A stretch of 64,000 bases of DNA from Humulus lupulus (taxonomy: Eukaryota > Streptophyta > Magnoliopsida > Rosales > Cannabaceae): contig NC_084801.1 of the NCBI RefSeq assembly GCF_963169125.1, positions 74,279,696 through 74,343,695 of the forward strand, in the 5' to 3' direction. Below the pieces are notes generated by a model. It had not been told where the DNA came from, ran no database searches, and was given only the letters and a program-made list of their open reading frames with translations. Numbering within the stretch: position 1 is the first letter of the stretch; each line of letters starts with the position of its first letter. The position numbers and the translations under genes are program-made. Shown piece after piece: positions 1 to 11,356 of this stretch.

Positions 1-411
1 AAATGTAACTTGTGGTAACCAGAACGCGCACTTGCTAAACTTAGCAAATAACTTGTGCTCCCTCAATCGCTATAACACCAGGCGCAGATGATGCTCATGC
101 TGTGTCTCTGACTGGGAGTATACTAGTATATCATCGATAAATACAATCACAAACTTATCCAGATAGTCCTTGAAAATTCTATTCATCATATCCATGAAAG
201 CTGCTGGGGCATTGGTTAATGCAAAGGACATAACCAGAAATTCATAATGCCCATACCTTGTCCGAAAATTTGTCTTCGGTATGTCCTCCTCTTTAATTCC
301 CAACTGATGATAGCCTGACCGAAGATCAATCTTTGAAAACACTGTACTCCCCTGAAGCTGATCAAATAAATCATCAATCCTAGGCAGTGGATACTTATTC
401 TTAATGGTCAG
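1..411 (-). pseudogene. Element A reverse transcriptase, middle part
   Basis: Continuation of the RT domain of element A below the solo LTR insertion. Visible are the fingers motif [16 protein letters not shown], the palm motif [13 protein letters not shown], and the catalytic [12 protein letters not shown] segment near 120-150, where FIDD takes the place of the YxDD box. The reading frame is open from base 411 to the left edge of the coding stretch seen (about base 70), and RT-like sequence continues to base 1. The motifs match Tekay-type chromovirus RT and the paralogues in elements G (22419-23060) and H (25768-26556). The domain is physically split by the insertion at 412-1738. Confidence 0.85.
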
Positions 412-1738
412 TGTTGCGATATTTTTGCTATGCAAGTGCACACAGTCGCAATTCGTAATAAAATGGTAAAACCAAGTATCGTCCTCAAGGACTGATTTAT
501 CAATTACCAGTCAATTAATTTCTTGTTCTATTTGATGAATTGAAATTCTTGATTTTTTTGTAAAAAATAGCAAGAGAAACTATAAAGTGCAGAAACAGTA
601 ATTGAAAATTGAATGGAATAACAACTAATAGAAAAACTTTTAATTTAATCACTGAGAAACAATTAGGATATTTAATCTTATCAACTATCCTCCCTATTAT
701 TCCCTAATGCAAAGTGTGAATTCTTCTTCTTTTTACATAATTCCATTAACAAGTTGATACAGCAGCCTATAATCATACTATGAATTATAAACTCAACCTA
801 GGTGACAATTTCCTATATTTCTATGGTAAATTGAACCACAAAGGTAGCATTAATCTCGACAACTTAATAACAGTTACACAATTAATTCAGATACTTTCGT
901 TCTAAATTAGAATTATGTCCAATATAACCACAGCAGAATTAAATCTCACTTCTCAGATTTTGACTTAAAAACATATGTATATGACTAAAGATGGCCAATC
1001 AATAATCAATCTATAAAAACAGGTTATATGGAATTGAAAAAGATTGAAGAAGAAGAAAATTGAAATTGCATTAGTTCATAACAGAGATTCAAGTGATTCA
1101 ATTAAACATCCTAAACAGAAAATTAGTTCATAGTCATAATGCTAATCACAACAAAAATTAAAGATAACATCAGGAAGAAGAAGAAAAACATGTAGAAATA
1201 CTCTAAGTCTTCAGCCTTCAAAACCAGCTCTCCTCCCTAATCCGTACGTATCTTTTTCTTCTCTTTTTTCGCCATATTAAACCTAGGACTCAAATTTTAA
1301 AGAGGCGGGCTGCGACTCTGCATACACTATGCCGCGGCCCGTGTCGACAAAATCTGGGTTGATGCTCTTCGATGCCGCGGCCCTCTCTAGCCATGCCGCG
1401 GCCCTAGGATTTCCTTCAAAACATTGGTTCTGTTTCCCACCTAGCCGCGGCTCTACTTTGCTCATGCCGTGGCTCTTAAGGGATTTCTCAATTTTTCGAG
1501 TTTTTATCCCAAAAATTCACCAACACTTCCAAATTATGTTGAGAACCATTCTTCCTCGAAATATGATGAAAAACTTGGTTATTTCTTCCATTTCTTTGAC
1601 ATTTTCTTCCAAGAGCTCAATTCTTCCTGATATTCACAAAGACAGACAAACAAAGCATAAACCCGCACTAAATGATAGAAAAACAAAATAAAAGACTACT
1701 AAAACATCACCAAAACATGATAAAAACTAGACTCAACA
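412..1738. mobile_element. Solo LTR of an unassigned family, in element A RT
   Basis: A 1327-bp insertion with ends TGTTG...CAACA, flanked by the 5-bp direct repeat GTCAG (407-411 and 1739-1743). Removing insert plus one repeat (1332 bp, divisible by 3) restores RT codons ELNKLTV to KNKYPLP in frame, as in elements G and H. It has no internal gag/pol, primer site or second LTR, so it is a solo LTR; the family is not recognised and orientation is unknown. It is AT-rich except for a GC-rich patch at 1300-1480 with four copies of GCCGCGGC (1331, 1374, 1395, 1444). ORFs inside are not credible genes. Confidence 0.85.
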
Positions 1739-3668
1739 GTCAGCTTATTCAACTCCCTGTAATCAATGCACATCCTAAGCGACCCATCCTTCTTCTTATC
1801 AAATAGCACTAGAGCACCCCATGGTGAGAAACTCGGTCTAATGAACCCTAAATCCAATAGCTCCTGTAACTGAATCTTCAATTCTTTTAGATCTGCTGGA
1901 GCCATTCTATAGGGTGCCCTGGAAACTAGCTCCACCCCCGGTGCAAACTCTATGACGAACTCAATCTCCCGTCGTGGCGGCAAGCCCGAAAAATCCGCTG
2001 GAAACTCACATACCAATCTGGTTTCATTCGGTCCCATTGTCACCACCTTAGAGGTATCTACAACACTCGCTAGGAATCCTATGCAGCCTTCCTGCAACAG
2101 GTCTCTAGCCTTTAGTGCTGTGATCATAGGAACTCGCGGTCCATTCACCGTCCCCACAAACACAAAAGGTACCCCACCTTCTGGTTCAAAACTCACCATA
2201 CGCTGCTTACAATCAATCATTGCTCCACACCTCGTTAACCAATCCATCCCTAACATCATATCAAAATCATCCATGTCTAACTCAACAAGATCAACAAACA
2301 ATTCTCTACCATCTATCTCTACTGGTAATGCTCTAACCCACCTCCTAGAGACTACCAGTTCTCCTGTTGGCAACAAAGTCTGAAAACCCGTAGCATACAC
2401 AATACTAGGTCTACAAAGCTGGTCTATCACCCTAGCAGATACAAATGAGTGGGTAGCCCCTGAATCAATCAATGTAGTATACAAAGAACCAGTGCTAGAG
2501 ATCTGACCTGTCACAACTGAGGGCCTAGCCTTCGCCTCAGTCTGAGTCAAAGTGAATACTCTGGCGGGAGCGAGACTGTCTCCCTGCTTTGGCTCCTCTT
2601 TCTTAGCTTGTGGGCAGTCCTTCTTCAGATGGTTGGCACTCCCACAGACAAAACATGTCCTAATCCGACATTCACCCTGATGTCGTCGCTTGCACTGAGG
2701 ACACACTGGAAAACTCCTCCAGTTGTCACCTCCGCCATGACGGCCACCAACAGAACCTCGTACCCTCCTATCAGAACCAAGAGGAACAAATGAATTTGGA
2801 ACCCTTCTTTTCTGCTCGCTGGGCCCACTGCCTCGACTAGACCCAACAAAAGGAGGCACCATCCTCCTAGTATCGCGCCTAACAGTGCCGTCCTTCCATA
2901 TCTGATCCTCAGCCCTCTCTGCAGTAAGGGCCTTATCCACTGCTTGAGCATAAGTAGTAGTCTCTGGAATCAACGTAATATTCACATCACGAGCGATCAT
3001 CACATTAAACCCTCGTATAAATCTATCTCCTCTGGCCGCATTCGTCGGCACTAAGTCTGGCGCAAACTTTGCCAGTCTGTCAAATCTCAGGGAATACTCA
3101 GTAACTGATAACCAATTCTGAGTCAGGTTGATAAACTCATCAACCTTCGTAGCTCGAACTGCTATGCTGTAGTATTTATCATTAAAGATACTCTTAAATT
3201 CTTCCCATGTCATGACTGCAACATTCCTCCGCTGACTCACTACATCCCACCAGATGCGGGCATCCTCCCTAAGCATGTAGCTAGCATAAGCCACCCTTTC
3301 ATTTCCTTCGACCCTCATAAAGTCTAAGATCAAGGAAATCATATTCATCCACTGCTCTACCTGCAGTGGGTCCGATCCACCCTCAAGGTAGGAGGTTGTT
3401 GCTTCCTGAATCTTTTGTACAAGGGTTCCCACCTGTTCTCAGTCACAGGCTGAACCGGCACTGGCGCCACATTCTGCTGTATTGGTAACCCTATAACCTG
3501 TGGAGGGGCCTGTTGCCTCATCTGACGGAGTTCTTCCTCTGTTCTCTGCAATCTAGCCTCCATTTCGGCTAATATCTGCTGCCAGTTCTTTGGGGAAGGT
3601 GGACGGTCCTAACCCTGATTGTCATCCTCGGCCCGACTGCCGCGGAGTCTAGATGATTGCCGAGGCAT
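1739..3668 (-). pseudogene. Element A gag-protease-RT N-terminus (Tekay)
   Basis: Gag-pol start of element A. The start ATG at 3668 (MPRQSSRLRGS) is the one shared with the B copy. Gag has the region around WWDVVSQRR and WEEFKSIF, then a zinc knuckle of the CxxCx4Hx4C type ([14 protein letters not shown], about 2610-2650), followed by an aspartic protease with DSGATHSF (about 2450) and the RT start [20 protein letters not shown] (about 1745-1800). Two defects are visible: a TAG at 3609-3611 where copies B and G have CAG, and a 1-base deletion near 3390 that shifts frame after RKQQPPT. The rest (3380-1739) is open. The capsid and protease regions match Tekay/Del chromoviruses. Confidence 0.88.
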
Positions 3669-3986
3669 TAGAACTATATGCCTGCAATCAGTGACACTGC
3701 TCATCAGGCACGATAACAAGATCCAATTCCACCTCTCAATCTCAACAACAAACCCAGATCAACAACCCAAATAACATACAAACAGCAGATAGCACACAAC
3801 GAGCCTTGCCCTGACATCATGCATATGTCATTTAACTCATCATGCTATTTATAAACTAAGCAGGCAAACAAGGCATTCAAACACATACTCAAGTACATTA
3901 ATCAACCATACCAATCAACCCTGAGTTGAGCTTTTCAGTGGCAGCGTGCGTACATGTTCGGTCAATATCCAGAACCAATAAACCTT
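3669..3986 (-). other. Element A leader between primer site and gag
   Basis: About 318 bp of AT-rich untranslated leader with no ORF. The homologous leader lies at 8428-8745 (copy B) and 24919-25236 (element G), in the same position and of nearly the same length. It would hold packaging and dimerisation signals, but none can be named from sequence alone. Confidence 0.6.
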
Positions 3987-4003
3987 GGCTCGCTCTGATA
4001 CCA
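3987..4003 (-). other. Primer binding site, element A
   Basis: The minus strand reads TGGTATCAGAGCGAGCC three bases after the LTR end at 4007. The first 12 bases match the 3' end of plant initiator methionine tRNA, the usual primer of Tekay-type elements. Confidence 0.85.
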
Positions 4004-4006
4004 AGT

Positions 4007-6401
4007 TGTAACACCCTACTACCTTAGAGTCGTTACTAAGTGGCTTTAAAATGTGCAATTAACTCGCTAGACGAGGTTTTAATAATAAAAGTGTGATTAA
4101 ACAAAAAGTCAAGGCTACAATCTTTAAAAGTACTATATTTCATTAAAGGTTCAAAGGTTTAACATATGGGATCCCAAAATGAGGTTTGCAAAATAATTAT
4201 AGTTCAAAACAGTGTTACAGATGACTAATTACTAAAAACATAGTTTATTACAGCCATTTCTCAAAATGTCCCAACCAAAGCAGTCGGGCAGGCCAAACAT
4301 GTACGCGCCGCCCCCACGCTCTTCGTACTCATGGCTGGTTGACTTTCTCTTTGCCCTTACCTGCAACACAGAGCACCCGTGAGCCGAGGCCCAGCAAGAA
4401 AACTCAAACAGCACATAACATATGCATATCATACAATCACTATAGAAGATAACTCATATCTAATCAGACAATCCATAAGATTTAAACACACATATACGGC
4501 CATGTCGTCCCAGAAGCGTTACCAAGGCCTGGGATCTCAGTCTACACCGTAAGGATATCCCATGTATCCGTTGGGGTCTCACCCTAACCATAAGCACTCC
4601 ACGTGCTAAGTGGTATTCCCGGCCCCACTACCGTTCTCGGCCCCTCGCCGTTCTCGGCACAATTGCCGTTCACGCTACTATATCCACACATATAGCATAC
4701 TTAAACAGCATTCAAGCATATAATAACTCAAACAAAACTACAACCTAACAATAATGTAATCAAGGGTCGTGCCCTGCAACAACGCTATGGGCCTATGCCC
4801 TAATCCACGGGTGTTACAGTTTTCTTTCCTATATCCCGAGCTTCACAAGGCACCAAGGCCTCGAGCATGGTCCTCTATCCCAAGCCTCTCCGAAGACCTA
4901 GTCACAACACATATAAAACATCCTTTAATACTAGCCAATCCAAAACCACTTCCCGGGACCAATCCCACACTCTCGGAATCCCCAAATTCCTAAAACAATA
5001 CATTAGAAACATCCCTCGAACCCCCGGAGCAAAAGCCTAAAATTACAAAATTCCCTGTTCTGAAAATAGCCTAGCGCCGCGGCGTTGCCCTTGAGGGTCG
5101 CGACGCCCAGCAAGACAGAGAGCATCCCCATCCCAGAAACATCCTCGTGCCACGGCGTCAAAGAACAGGGCCGCGGCACCCCTTTGCGAACCTAGAAATC
5201 TGGGTTTTCCCCTGCATTTTTCCTGAGCCAAAACACTCCCAACTCAACCCAAACACACATCTAAACCCCAAAACCAATTTAAAACCCCATATAAACCATT
5301 TAACAATCTTTAAACATCATCCACAAGTATAGATACATAATCACTTCCATAAATCACACTTGATTCCAAATTTTAATAGTTCAAACTAGTAAGTTAGGAA
5401 ATTCAGACCAAAGCCTACAAAAACCTAAACCATACTTCAAATTCCTTAAGCCACAACAAAAACAAACTTCATAATTGCACAGAATTCTTACCTCAAGTAG
5501 AGAATTCAACCTTAAGCTCCCTTGATTCCAGCTCCAAGCTATGCCCTCTGATTTCACAAGCTGAATTCCCAACAAGCCAGCCACAAACCATCTTTCAATT
5601 CCAACCTAAATTCTATAAAAACTTGCTAAAACACAGAAATTTCAGAGATGAAACTTACCTCTGACCAAATCTTGATCCCTGCTTGGCTTTAATTGCTTCA
5701 AAAAACCTTGATTCCTCCTCCTAGGTTTCAAATTCAGCTTTCTTCCTTTTCTTCTCTTTTCCTCTAGGTTTCTCCCAATTTAAGGATAAACAAAACATTC
5801 CCAAGTGGAATAACGTAAATGATCCTTTTCCCTCAGCTGAAGTGATCTAAATCCCTGCCAAAAGACCATTTTTCCCTTCCTTCTAATTCCCCTTCTAATT
5901 AAACCTCAAGGACATCCTAGACATTTTCATTTCTATTACTATTCTACCACTTTCCCATTACAACTTGTTACTCTCAGCAGTTAGTAATGGTTACTTAGGT
6001 TACTCAATAACCAATAACCATTAACCACTAATTCTCAATTCAACTTACGAAATTCCCCAAAGTACCCCTAGGCTCCCCCCGAGCCGGGTATAAAATCTCG
6101 TTGTCACTTTTAAGTTAACTAGCTTCCTAGGACCGTCTCGGCACGTGCATCACATTAATATTACCACACTCACGTGGTACAAATCACATAATACAATTAT
6201 CACATTTATGCCCTCAGCGGCCTAAAATTACCATTTTACCACTAACATGCAAACGGGGCCCACATGCATATTTATACCACCTAAACATGCATTCTAATCA
6301 CATATTCATTCAAATTTATATATTATCATGTTAATTCACTTATTGCCCTCCATGCACGCTAATCAAGGTCGTAAACCTTATTAGCAACTTGGGGTGTTAC
6401 A
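4007..6401 (-). repeat. Shared Tekay LTR (3' of one unit, 5' of element A)
   Basis: This 2395-bp LTR starts TGTAACACCCC (minus strand, 6401) and ends TTACA (4007). It is preceded by a polypurine tract (6402-6415) and followed by a primer site (3987-4003). Internally it has the GC-rich block with GCCGCGGC copies (5076, 5170), the phrase before the primer-side end that recurs in all Tekay LTRs here, and the terminal CTCTAAGGTAGTAGGG. It is closest to the LTRs at 28381-30567, 36595-38898 and 49388-51685. ORFs within it are shadows. Confidence 0.88.
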
Positions 6402-6415
6402 ATTATCCCCTCCTT
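6402..6415 (-). other. Polypurine tract
   Basis: Minus strand AAGGAGGGGATAAT directly upstream of the LTR start. This is the plus-strand primer position in LTR retrotransposons; the same tract precedes the LTRs at 28381, 32644 and 62143. Confidence 0.85.
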
Positions 6416-6436
6416 ACAAGAATTTCGTCCTCGAAA

Positions 6437-7085
6437 TTACCTGAACAACTCGGGATGCCGCTCCTGCATATTAGACTCAAGCTCCCACGTCGCCTCTTCA
6501 ACCTTACCGTTTCTCCATAGCACTTTAACCAAGGCGATGGTCTTGCTCTGCAAGACTTTATCCTTTCTGTCAAGGATCTGAACAGGCTTTTCCTCGTATG
6601 ATAAATCCTTATCCAACTCCAAGTTCTCATAGCTCAACACATGAGTAGTATCTGATACATATCTTTGAAGCATGGACACATGAAATACATCATGAACCCT
6701 TGATAGAGCTGGAGGCATTGCTAATCTATAAGCTACCTCTCCAACTCGTTCCAGAACCTCAAAGGGGCCAACAAACCTAGGGCTCATCTTGCCCCGAACA
6801 CCAAATCGCTTCACTCCTCTCACAGGTGAAACCCTGAGGAATACATGATCACCGACCTGAATCTCTACACTCTTGCGTCTCAGATCTGAGTAACTCTTCT
6901 GACGACTCTGGGAGGCAAGCATACGAGCTCTAATCTTCTCAATTGCCTCATTGGTCCTCTGAACCATCTCAGGACCTCAATATCTTTTCTCACCTGTCTC
7001 ATCCCAGTGTATCGGTGACATGTACTTCCTCCCATACAGCATCTCATACGAAGCCACTCTGATTGTCGCTTGATATCGGTGACCT
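6437..7085 (-). pseudogene. Integrase C-terminus and chromodomain (Tekay)
   Basis: Remnant of a pol 3' end. The protein reads from the GRK.(C/Y).SPIHWDE segment through the GPF motif region (SPRFVGPFEVLERVG) to a chromodomain (SYENLELDKDLSYEEKPVQI ... VLWRNGKVEEATWELE) and the terminal PELFR. A stop at about 6975 interrupts it just upstream of MVQRTNEA. Everything upstream of this segment (RT, RNase H, integrase core) is missing; the sequence jumps at about 7085 into gag-protease of a different subfamily. The closest copy in the window is element H (27720-28344). Confidence 0.85.
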
Positions 7086-8427
7086 GCACTTTCTCCCATC
7101 TACTAGAGACTACCAGTTCCCCAGTCGGCAACAAAGTCTGAAAACTCCTAGCATACAAAACACTAGGTCTACACAACTAATCTATCACTCTACTAAACAC
7201 AAATAAATGGGTAGCTCATGAATCAATCAATGTAGTATAAGAAAAACCAGCATTAGAGATCTGACCTCTCACAACTGAGGGTCTAGCCTCCACCTCAGTC
7301 TGAGTCAATGTGAATACTCTGGCAGGAGCGAGATTGTCGTCCTGCTTCGGCTCCTCTTTCCTGGCTTGTTGGCAGTCCCTCTTCAGATGATTGATACTCC
7401 CACAAGTAAAGCAGGACCTGATCCTGCACTCTCCCTAATGTTGTCTTCTGCATCGATGACACACTGGAAAACTTCTCCAGTTGTCACCTCCGCTCTAACG
7501 TCCGCCAAAAGCACCCTATGCCCTTCTATTTGAGTAAGGAGGGACAAAAGAATCTGGGGCCTTGTCTTCTGTTCAATGGGGCCACTACCCTGATTGGATC
7601 CAGTAAAAGGAGGCACCGTCCTCCAGGCATCGTGCCTAACAACACTCTCTCTCCCATATGTGATCCTCGGCCCCCTCAAATGTAAGTGCCTTGTCCACTA
7701 TCTGGGCGTAAGTAGTAGTCTTTGGATTCAAAGTAATCTACACATCACGAGCGATCATAACATTCATCCCCCGTACAACCCGATCCCTTCTTGTCGCATC
7801 AGTCAGCGCCAAATCTGGCGTGAACTTCGCCAACCGGTCAAATATCAGAGCATACTCAGTAACTGTCAACCAGTTGTGAGTTAGGTTGATAAACTAGTCA
7901 ACCTTCACAAGTTGGACTGCAACACCGTAATATTTCTCATTAAAGATGTTTATGAATTCTTCCCAGGTCATAATTGCAACACTCCTTCTCTAAGTCACTA
8001 CATCCCACCAGATGCGGGCATCCTCTCTGAACATGTAGCAGGCACAAGCTACCCTCTCGTTCCATTCCACCCTCATGAAATCCAGGATGGAAGAAATCAT
8101 ATGCATCCACTACTCTGCCCGCAGTGGGTCTGGTCCACCCTCGAAGGTGGGAGGATGCTTCTTCCTGAACCTCTCATACAAAGGTTCCCACCTATTCTCC
8201 ATAACAGGCTGAACTAGCACTGGCGCCACAGCCTGCAGAACTGACAACCCAGTGACCTGAGGAGGGGCCTGTTGCCTCAACTATCAAATTTCTTCCTCTT
8301 TTCAATGCAGTGTGCCTTCTATTTCAGCAAACATCTGTTGCCAATTCTGTGGGGTAGGTGGAGGATCCTGACCCTGGTTTTCATCCTCGGCTCAACTGCC
8401 GTGGAGCCTCGATGATTGTCGAGGCAT
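7086..8427 (-). pseudogene. Degenerate gag and start of protease, copy B (Tekay)
   Basis: Gag of the upstream unit, starting at ATG 8427 (MPRQSSRLHGS). Short frames preserve the capsid region (MISSILDFMRV, MTWEEFINIFNEKYYG) and a decayed zinc knuckle zone near 7400. Protease lead-in sequence (VVTGQ-like, then [10 protein letters not shown] at about 7100) ends abruptly at 7085. There are many stops and indels. Gag wording is closest to element G (24918-23740), unlike the integrase piece it is joined to, so this unit is a chimera rather than a simple deletion derivative. Confidence 0.8.
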
Positions 8428-8745
8428 CTCAAGAATATGCCTGCAATCAACGACGCCCCTCATCAGGCATGATAACATCATCCAAAACCACCTCCCAAAT
8501 CACATCAACCAACCATGAACAATAGTCCACATAACACAAATATCATACAAAACGCAAGGGGCCATGCCCTAGCATCATGTATTTGTAAACTCATTCATCA
8601 TGCTCTATATAAAATAATCAGGCATACAGGGCATTTAAACACATAATCAAACATATAATTCAATCTTTTCCAACCAACTCTAAGTCGAGCTTGTCACTGA
8701 CAGCGAGTGTACATGTTCGGTCAATCTCTAGGAACCATAAACCTT
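8428..8745 (-). other. Leader of copy B
   Basis: Untranslated AT-rich leader of the same length and position as that of element A. No ORF or recognisable RNA gene. Confidence 0.55.
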
Positions 8746-8762
8746 GGCTCACTCTGATACCA
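8746..8762 (-). other. Primer binding site, copy B
   Basis: Minus strand TGGTATCAGAGTGAGCC, three bases from the LTR end at 8766; initiator-methionine tRNA type. Confidence 0.85.
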
Positions 8763-8765
8763 AGT

Positions 8766-10921
8766 TGTAACTCCCTACTTCCTTAGAGTCGTTACTAAGT
8801 GAGTTTAAAACGTGCAATTAACTCGCTAACCAAGGCTTTAGATTAAAAGTGTAGCTAAACTAAAATAAAAGTCACATAATTTGAAAATGTAACCAATCAT
8901 TGAAAATTGTAAAGCATTTAACATTCGGGATCCCAAAATACTGTTAGAAATATTTACAACTAAAATTATAATTAAAGTCGACTAAACAACAAAATCTGGT
9001 TTAATACATGACAGCTCCGAAAAATACCCCTGGTCGTGGCAGCCAGGCAGGCCAAACATGTACACGTCGCTTCACGCTCTCCGTACTGATGGTTGGTCAA
9101 TCTTCCCCTTGCCCTTACGTGCACCATAGAGCACCCATTAGCCGAAGCCCAGCAAGAAAACTCCACACAAGTAATTAACATATGCATATCTATCAATCAA
9201 CATATAATAAAACCACCAAAAAGCTTAACATATAAGAGCCATGTTGTCCAAGGCGCTTTACCAAGCCCTAGGTTCGTGGTCTACACCGTGAGGATATCCC
9301 AAGTATCATTAGGACCTCACCCTGGCATCTCTCAATCCACGTGCTTAACATTGCTCCCAGCCCCTTGCCGTACTCGGCCTTGCCGTTCCTGACCATCGTC
9401 ATTCCCGGCCGTTGTCGTTCTCGGCCTTCGCCGTTCCCGGCCCTTACCATTCATTCAAAAATTTGCACAAATAGAATAATTAAACAAATACTTAAACACG
9501 TATAAACATAATCATATAGGGTCATGCCCTACAACACAAACTATAGGGCCTTGCCCTGCTTTACGGGTACAACAGTTTTCTTATTTGTGTCCCAAGCTTT
9601 CCAAGTACCAATATCCCGAGCATAGTCCCCTACTCCAAGCCTCGCTGAAAACCTTGTTACAACGCATCAAAAACTTCCATCCATCAAGTTCTAATCCATT
9701 AAATAGCTTTGGGTTATAATTCTAGTCTCTGGGAACTTGAATTCTATCAATCCGGGTGATAAAATCAATCCCCGAGCCTAAAACCTCCCTAGGGTCCAAA
9801 ATCTTAATAAGCGTCACGGCCCCAAGATCCCATGCCGCAGCCCGCCTCAACCAGAGGCTCAGCCCTTCTTCCTAGCCTCCTAAGTCTTCTAGAGGGCCGC
9901 CCAATCCTTGGTGTGCCATGGCCCGCTCTTCTTCCTGGCCTCCCAAGTCTATAAAAGGACCGCGACTCAGCAAGAACAATGTCGCGACCCGACCCTTCGA
10001 ACCCAGAAAAATCCTCCATTTTCATAACTAAAACCAAGCCAATTTACCCCCAAATCAACCCAACAATCCAACTTAATCACCATAGAAACTCTACTATAGT
10101 CTCAGCAACAAAACCTAACTAGAATTAACCCCAAACCTCATCTAGAAACTCAAGAGTGATTCACCACCTAGCTCACATGCATAAACTTGAAACACTAGCA
10201 AAACTCAACATAATTCAGATAATTAGGTGCTAGAATCCTTACCTCAACTGATAGCTTTTCCCTGAGCTAATCCTCAATCTCCACCAGCTTCAATTCCCTT
10301 GATAGGCAAGCCAAAGTTCTCCAATAGATCAAAGTCTACAAGCTTCCAAAGAGAGACAGAAAACTTCAAGATAGGGAGAGGGTTAGTTCTCTAAGTTTAT
10401 GAATGTTTCTATGTTTTGTTTACTTACCTTAGGTCTCTAAGGTTACCTCCAAGGCTCAGGGTACCAAAAACGTCCCCGAGAGCAAAATGGTAAATTTCCT
10501 TGATATTCCCTCCTAAACGTTCTAACTTAACAAATATCTCCAAATATTTATTTTCATAACCCGATAACCCAATAAAACATTTAATGCTCAAAATACCCCT
10601 CAACTCGCCTTGAGTCGGGTATTTAACCCCGTTGTGACTATCTAGCTAACCTGCTCCCTAGGACTATTTGGGATCATGCAACACGAATATATCACAATTT
10701 TTACAATAATCACAAATATTGTATTTATGCCCTCAACGGGTTAAAATTACAAACATGCCCCTAATAACCAAATGGGGCCAACATGCATATTTAATTCACC
10801 TAAACATGCATTTCTAATCACATACTCAACAAATTCACATATTAGCATAACAAATCACCTATTGCCCTATAGGCACGCTAATCAATGCCCTAAGCCCTAT
10901 TAGCAAATTTGAGGCGCTACA
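8766..10921 (-). repeat. Tekay LTR, subfamily of element G
   Basis: A 2156-bp LTR with ends TGTAGCGCC (10921) and TTACA (8766), followed by a primer site, so it is the 5' LTR of copy B. It shares wording with the split LTR of G (25257-25767 and 30568-31983) more than with the shared LTR at 4007-6401, though all are homologous. It carries a GC-rich block near 9810-9990 with decayed GCCGCGGC motifs. Confidence 0.85.
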
Positions 10922-11341
10922 CCTTATGCCTCTCTGAGTATTGTTGATTGAAAGATAAGATAATTTGGGAAGAAAGAGAAGATTTGGCTCTAGGTTTGTT
11001 AGACTTTTGAGATCATAACAAGGATTTGGCCAGAGGCCTACCGAGCCTTCCCGCAACACGGATGGAGGTTGAAAGGATGTTGCAGGTTTCGATGCTAAGG
11101 AAAGGTGTATTGAGCGCTATACCTTGTTGGTTAAGAGACTTTGGAATTCCAGTGAGAAATATCTTGTGAAGAAAACCCAGTAAAGATTCTGAATTGAAAC
11201 ATTAAAGTCTTAAGGAATAAGACTTAGTAAGAACATTATAAAGACATAAAAAGGTAAAGAACTTTGACTCCGAAGTTAGAGTCAGATGCGCGAGATCAGT
11301 ATCCTGAGATGTTTGAATAAATTTTGAGGACGAAATTTTGA
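10922..11341 (+). mobile_element. 3' internal remnant of plus-strand element K
   Basis: Noncoding remains of a pol 3' end and 3' untranslated region. The last part (GAGGACGAAATTTTGAG, about 11322-11340) matches the sequence before the polypurine tract of elements H and E. No usable reading frame remains. It is cut at 10922 by the minus-strand array. Confidence 0.65.
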
Positions 11342-11356
11342 GAAGGAAGGGATAGT
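11342..11356 (+). other. Polypurine tract, element K
   Basis: GAAGGAAGGGATAGT directly before an LTR start TGTAATGCCCC; same arrangement as in elements H and E. Confidence 0.8.

Larger units (their letters stand above)
1..10921 (-). mobile_element. Tandem Tekay-type Ty3/gypsy array sharing a central LTR
   Basis: Read on the minus strand the order is LTR (10921-8766), primer site, gag, integrase end, polypurine tract, LTR (6401-4007), primer site, gag, protease, RT, leaving the window at base 1. The central LTR has a polypurine tract on its upstream side and a primer binding site on its downstream side, so it serves as 3' LTR of one unit and 5' LTR of the next. This is the product expected from LTR-LTR recombination. 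The upstream unit is itself a chimera: its LTR and gag resemble element G, its integrase and shared LTR resemble elements A and H. Confidence 0.75.

Noticed and set aside
1329..1691. 120-aa frame inside the 412-1738 insertion
   Set aside because: The insertion is a solo LTR; the frame runs through the GCCGCGGC cluster and has no protein features.
412..1738. DNA transposon or TRIM interpretation of the insertion
   Set aside because: The 5-bp duplication and TG...CA ends fit an LTR; there are no long terminal inverted repeats and no internal direct terminal repeats.
3987..4003. Part of a tRNA gene
   Set aside because: Only the short stretch complementary to the tRNA 3' end is present, at the fixed distance from the LTR; it is a primer binding site.
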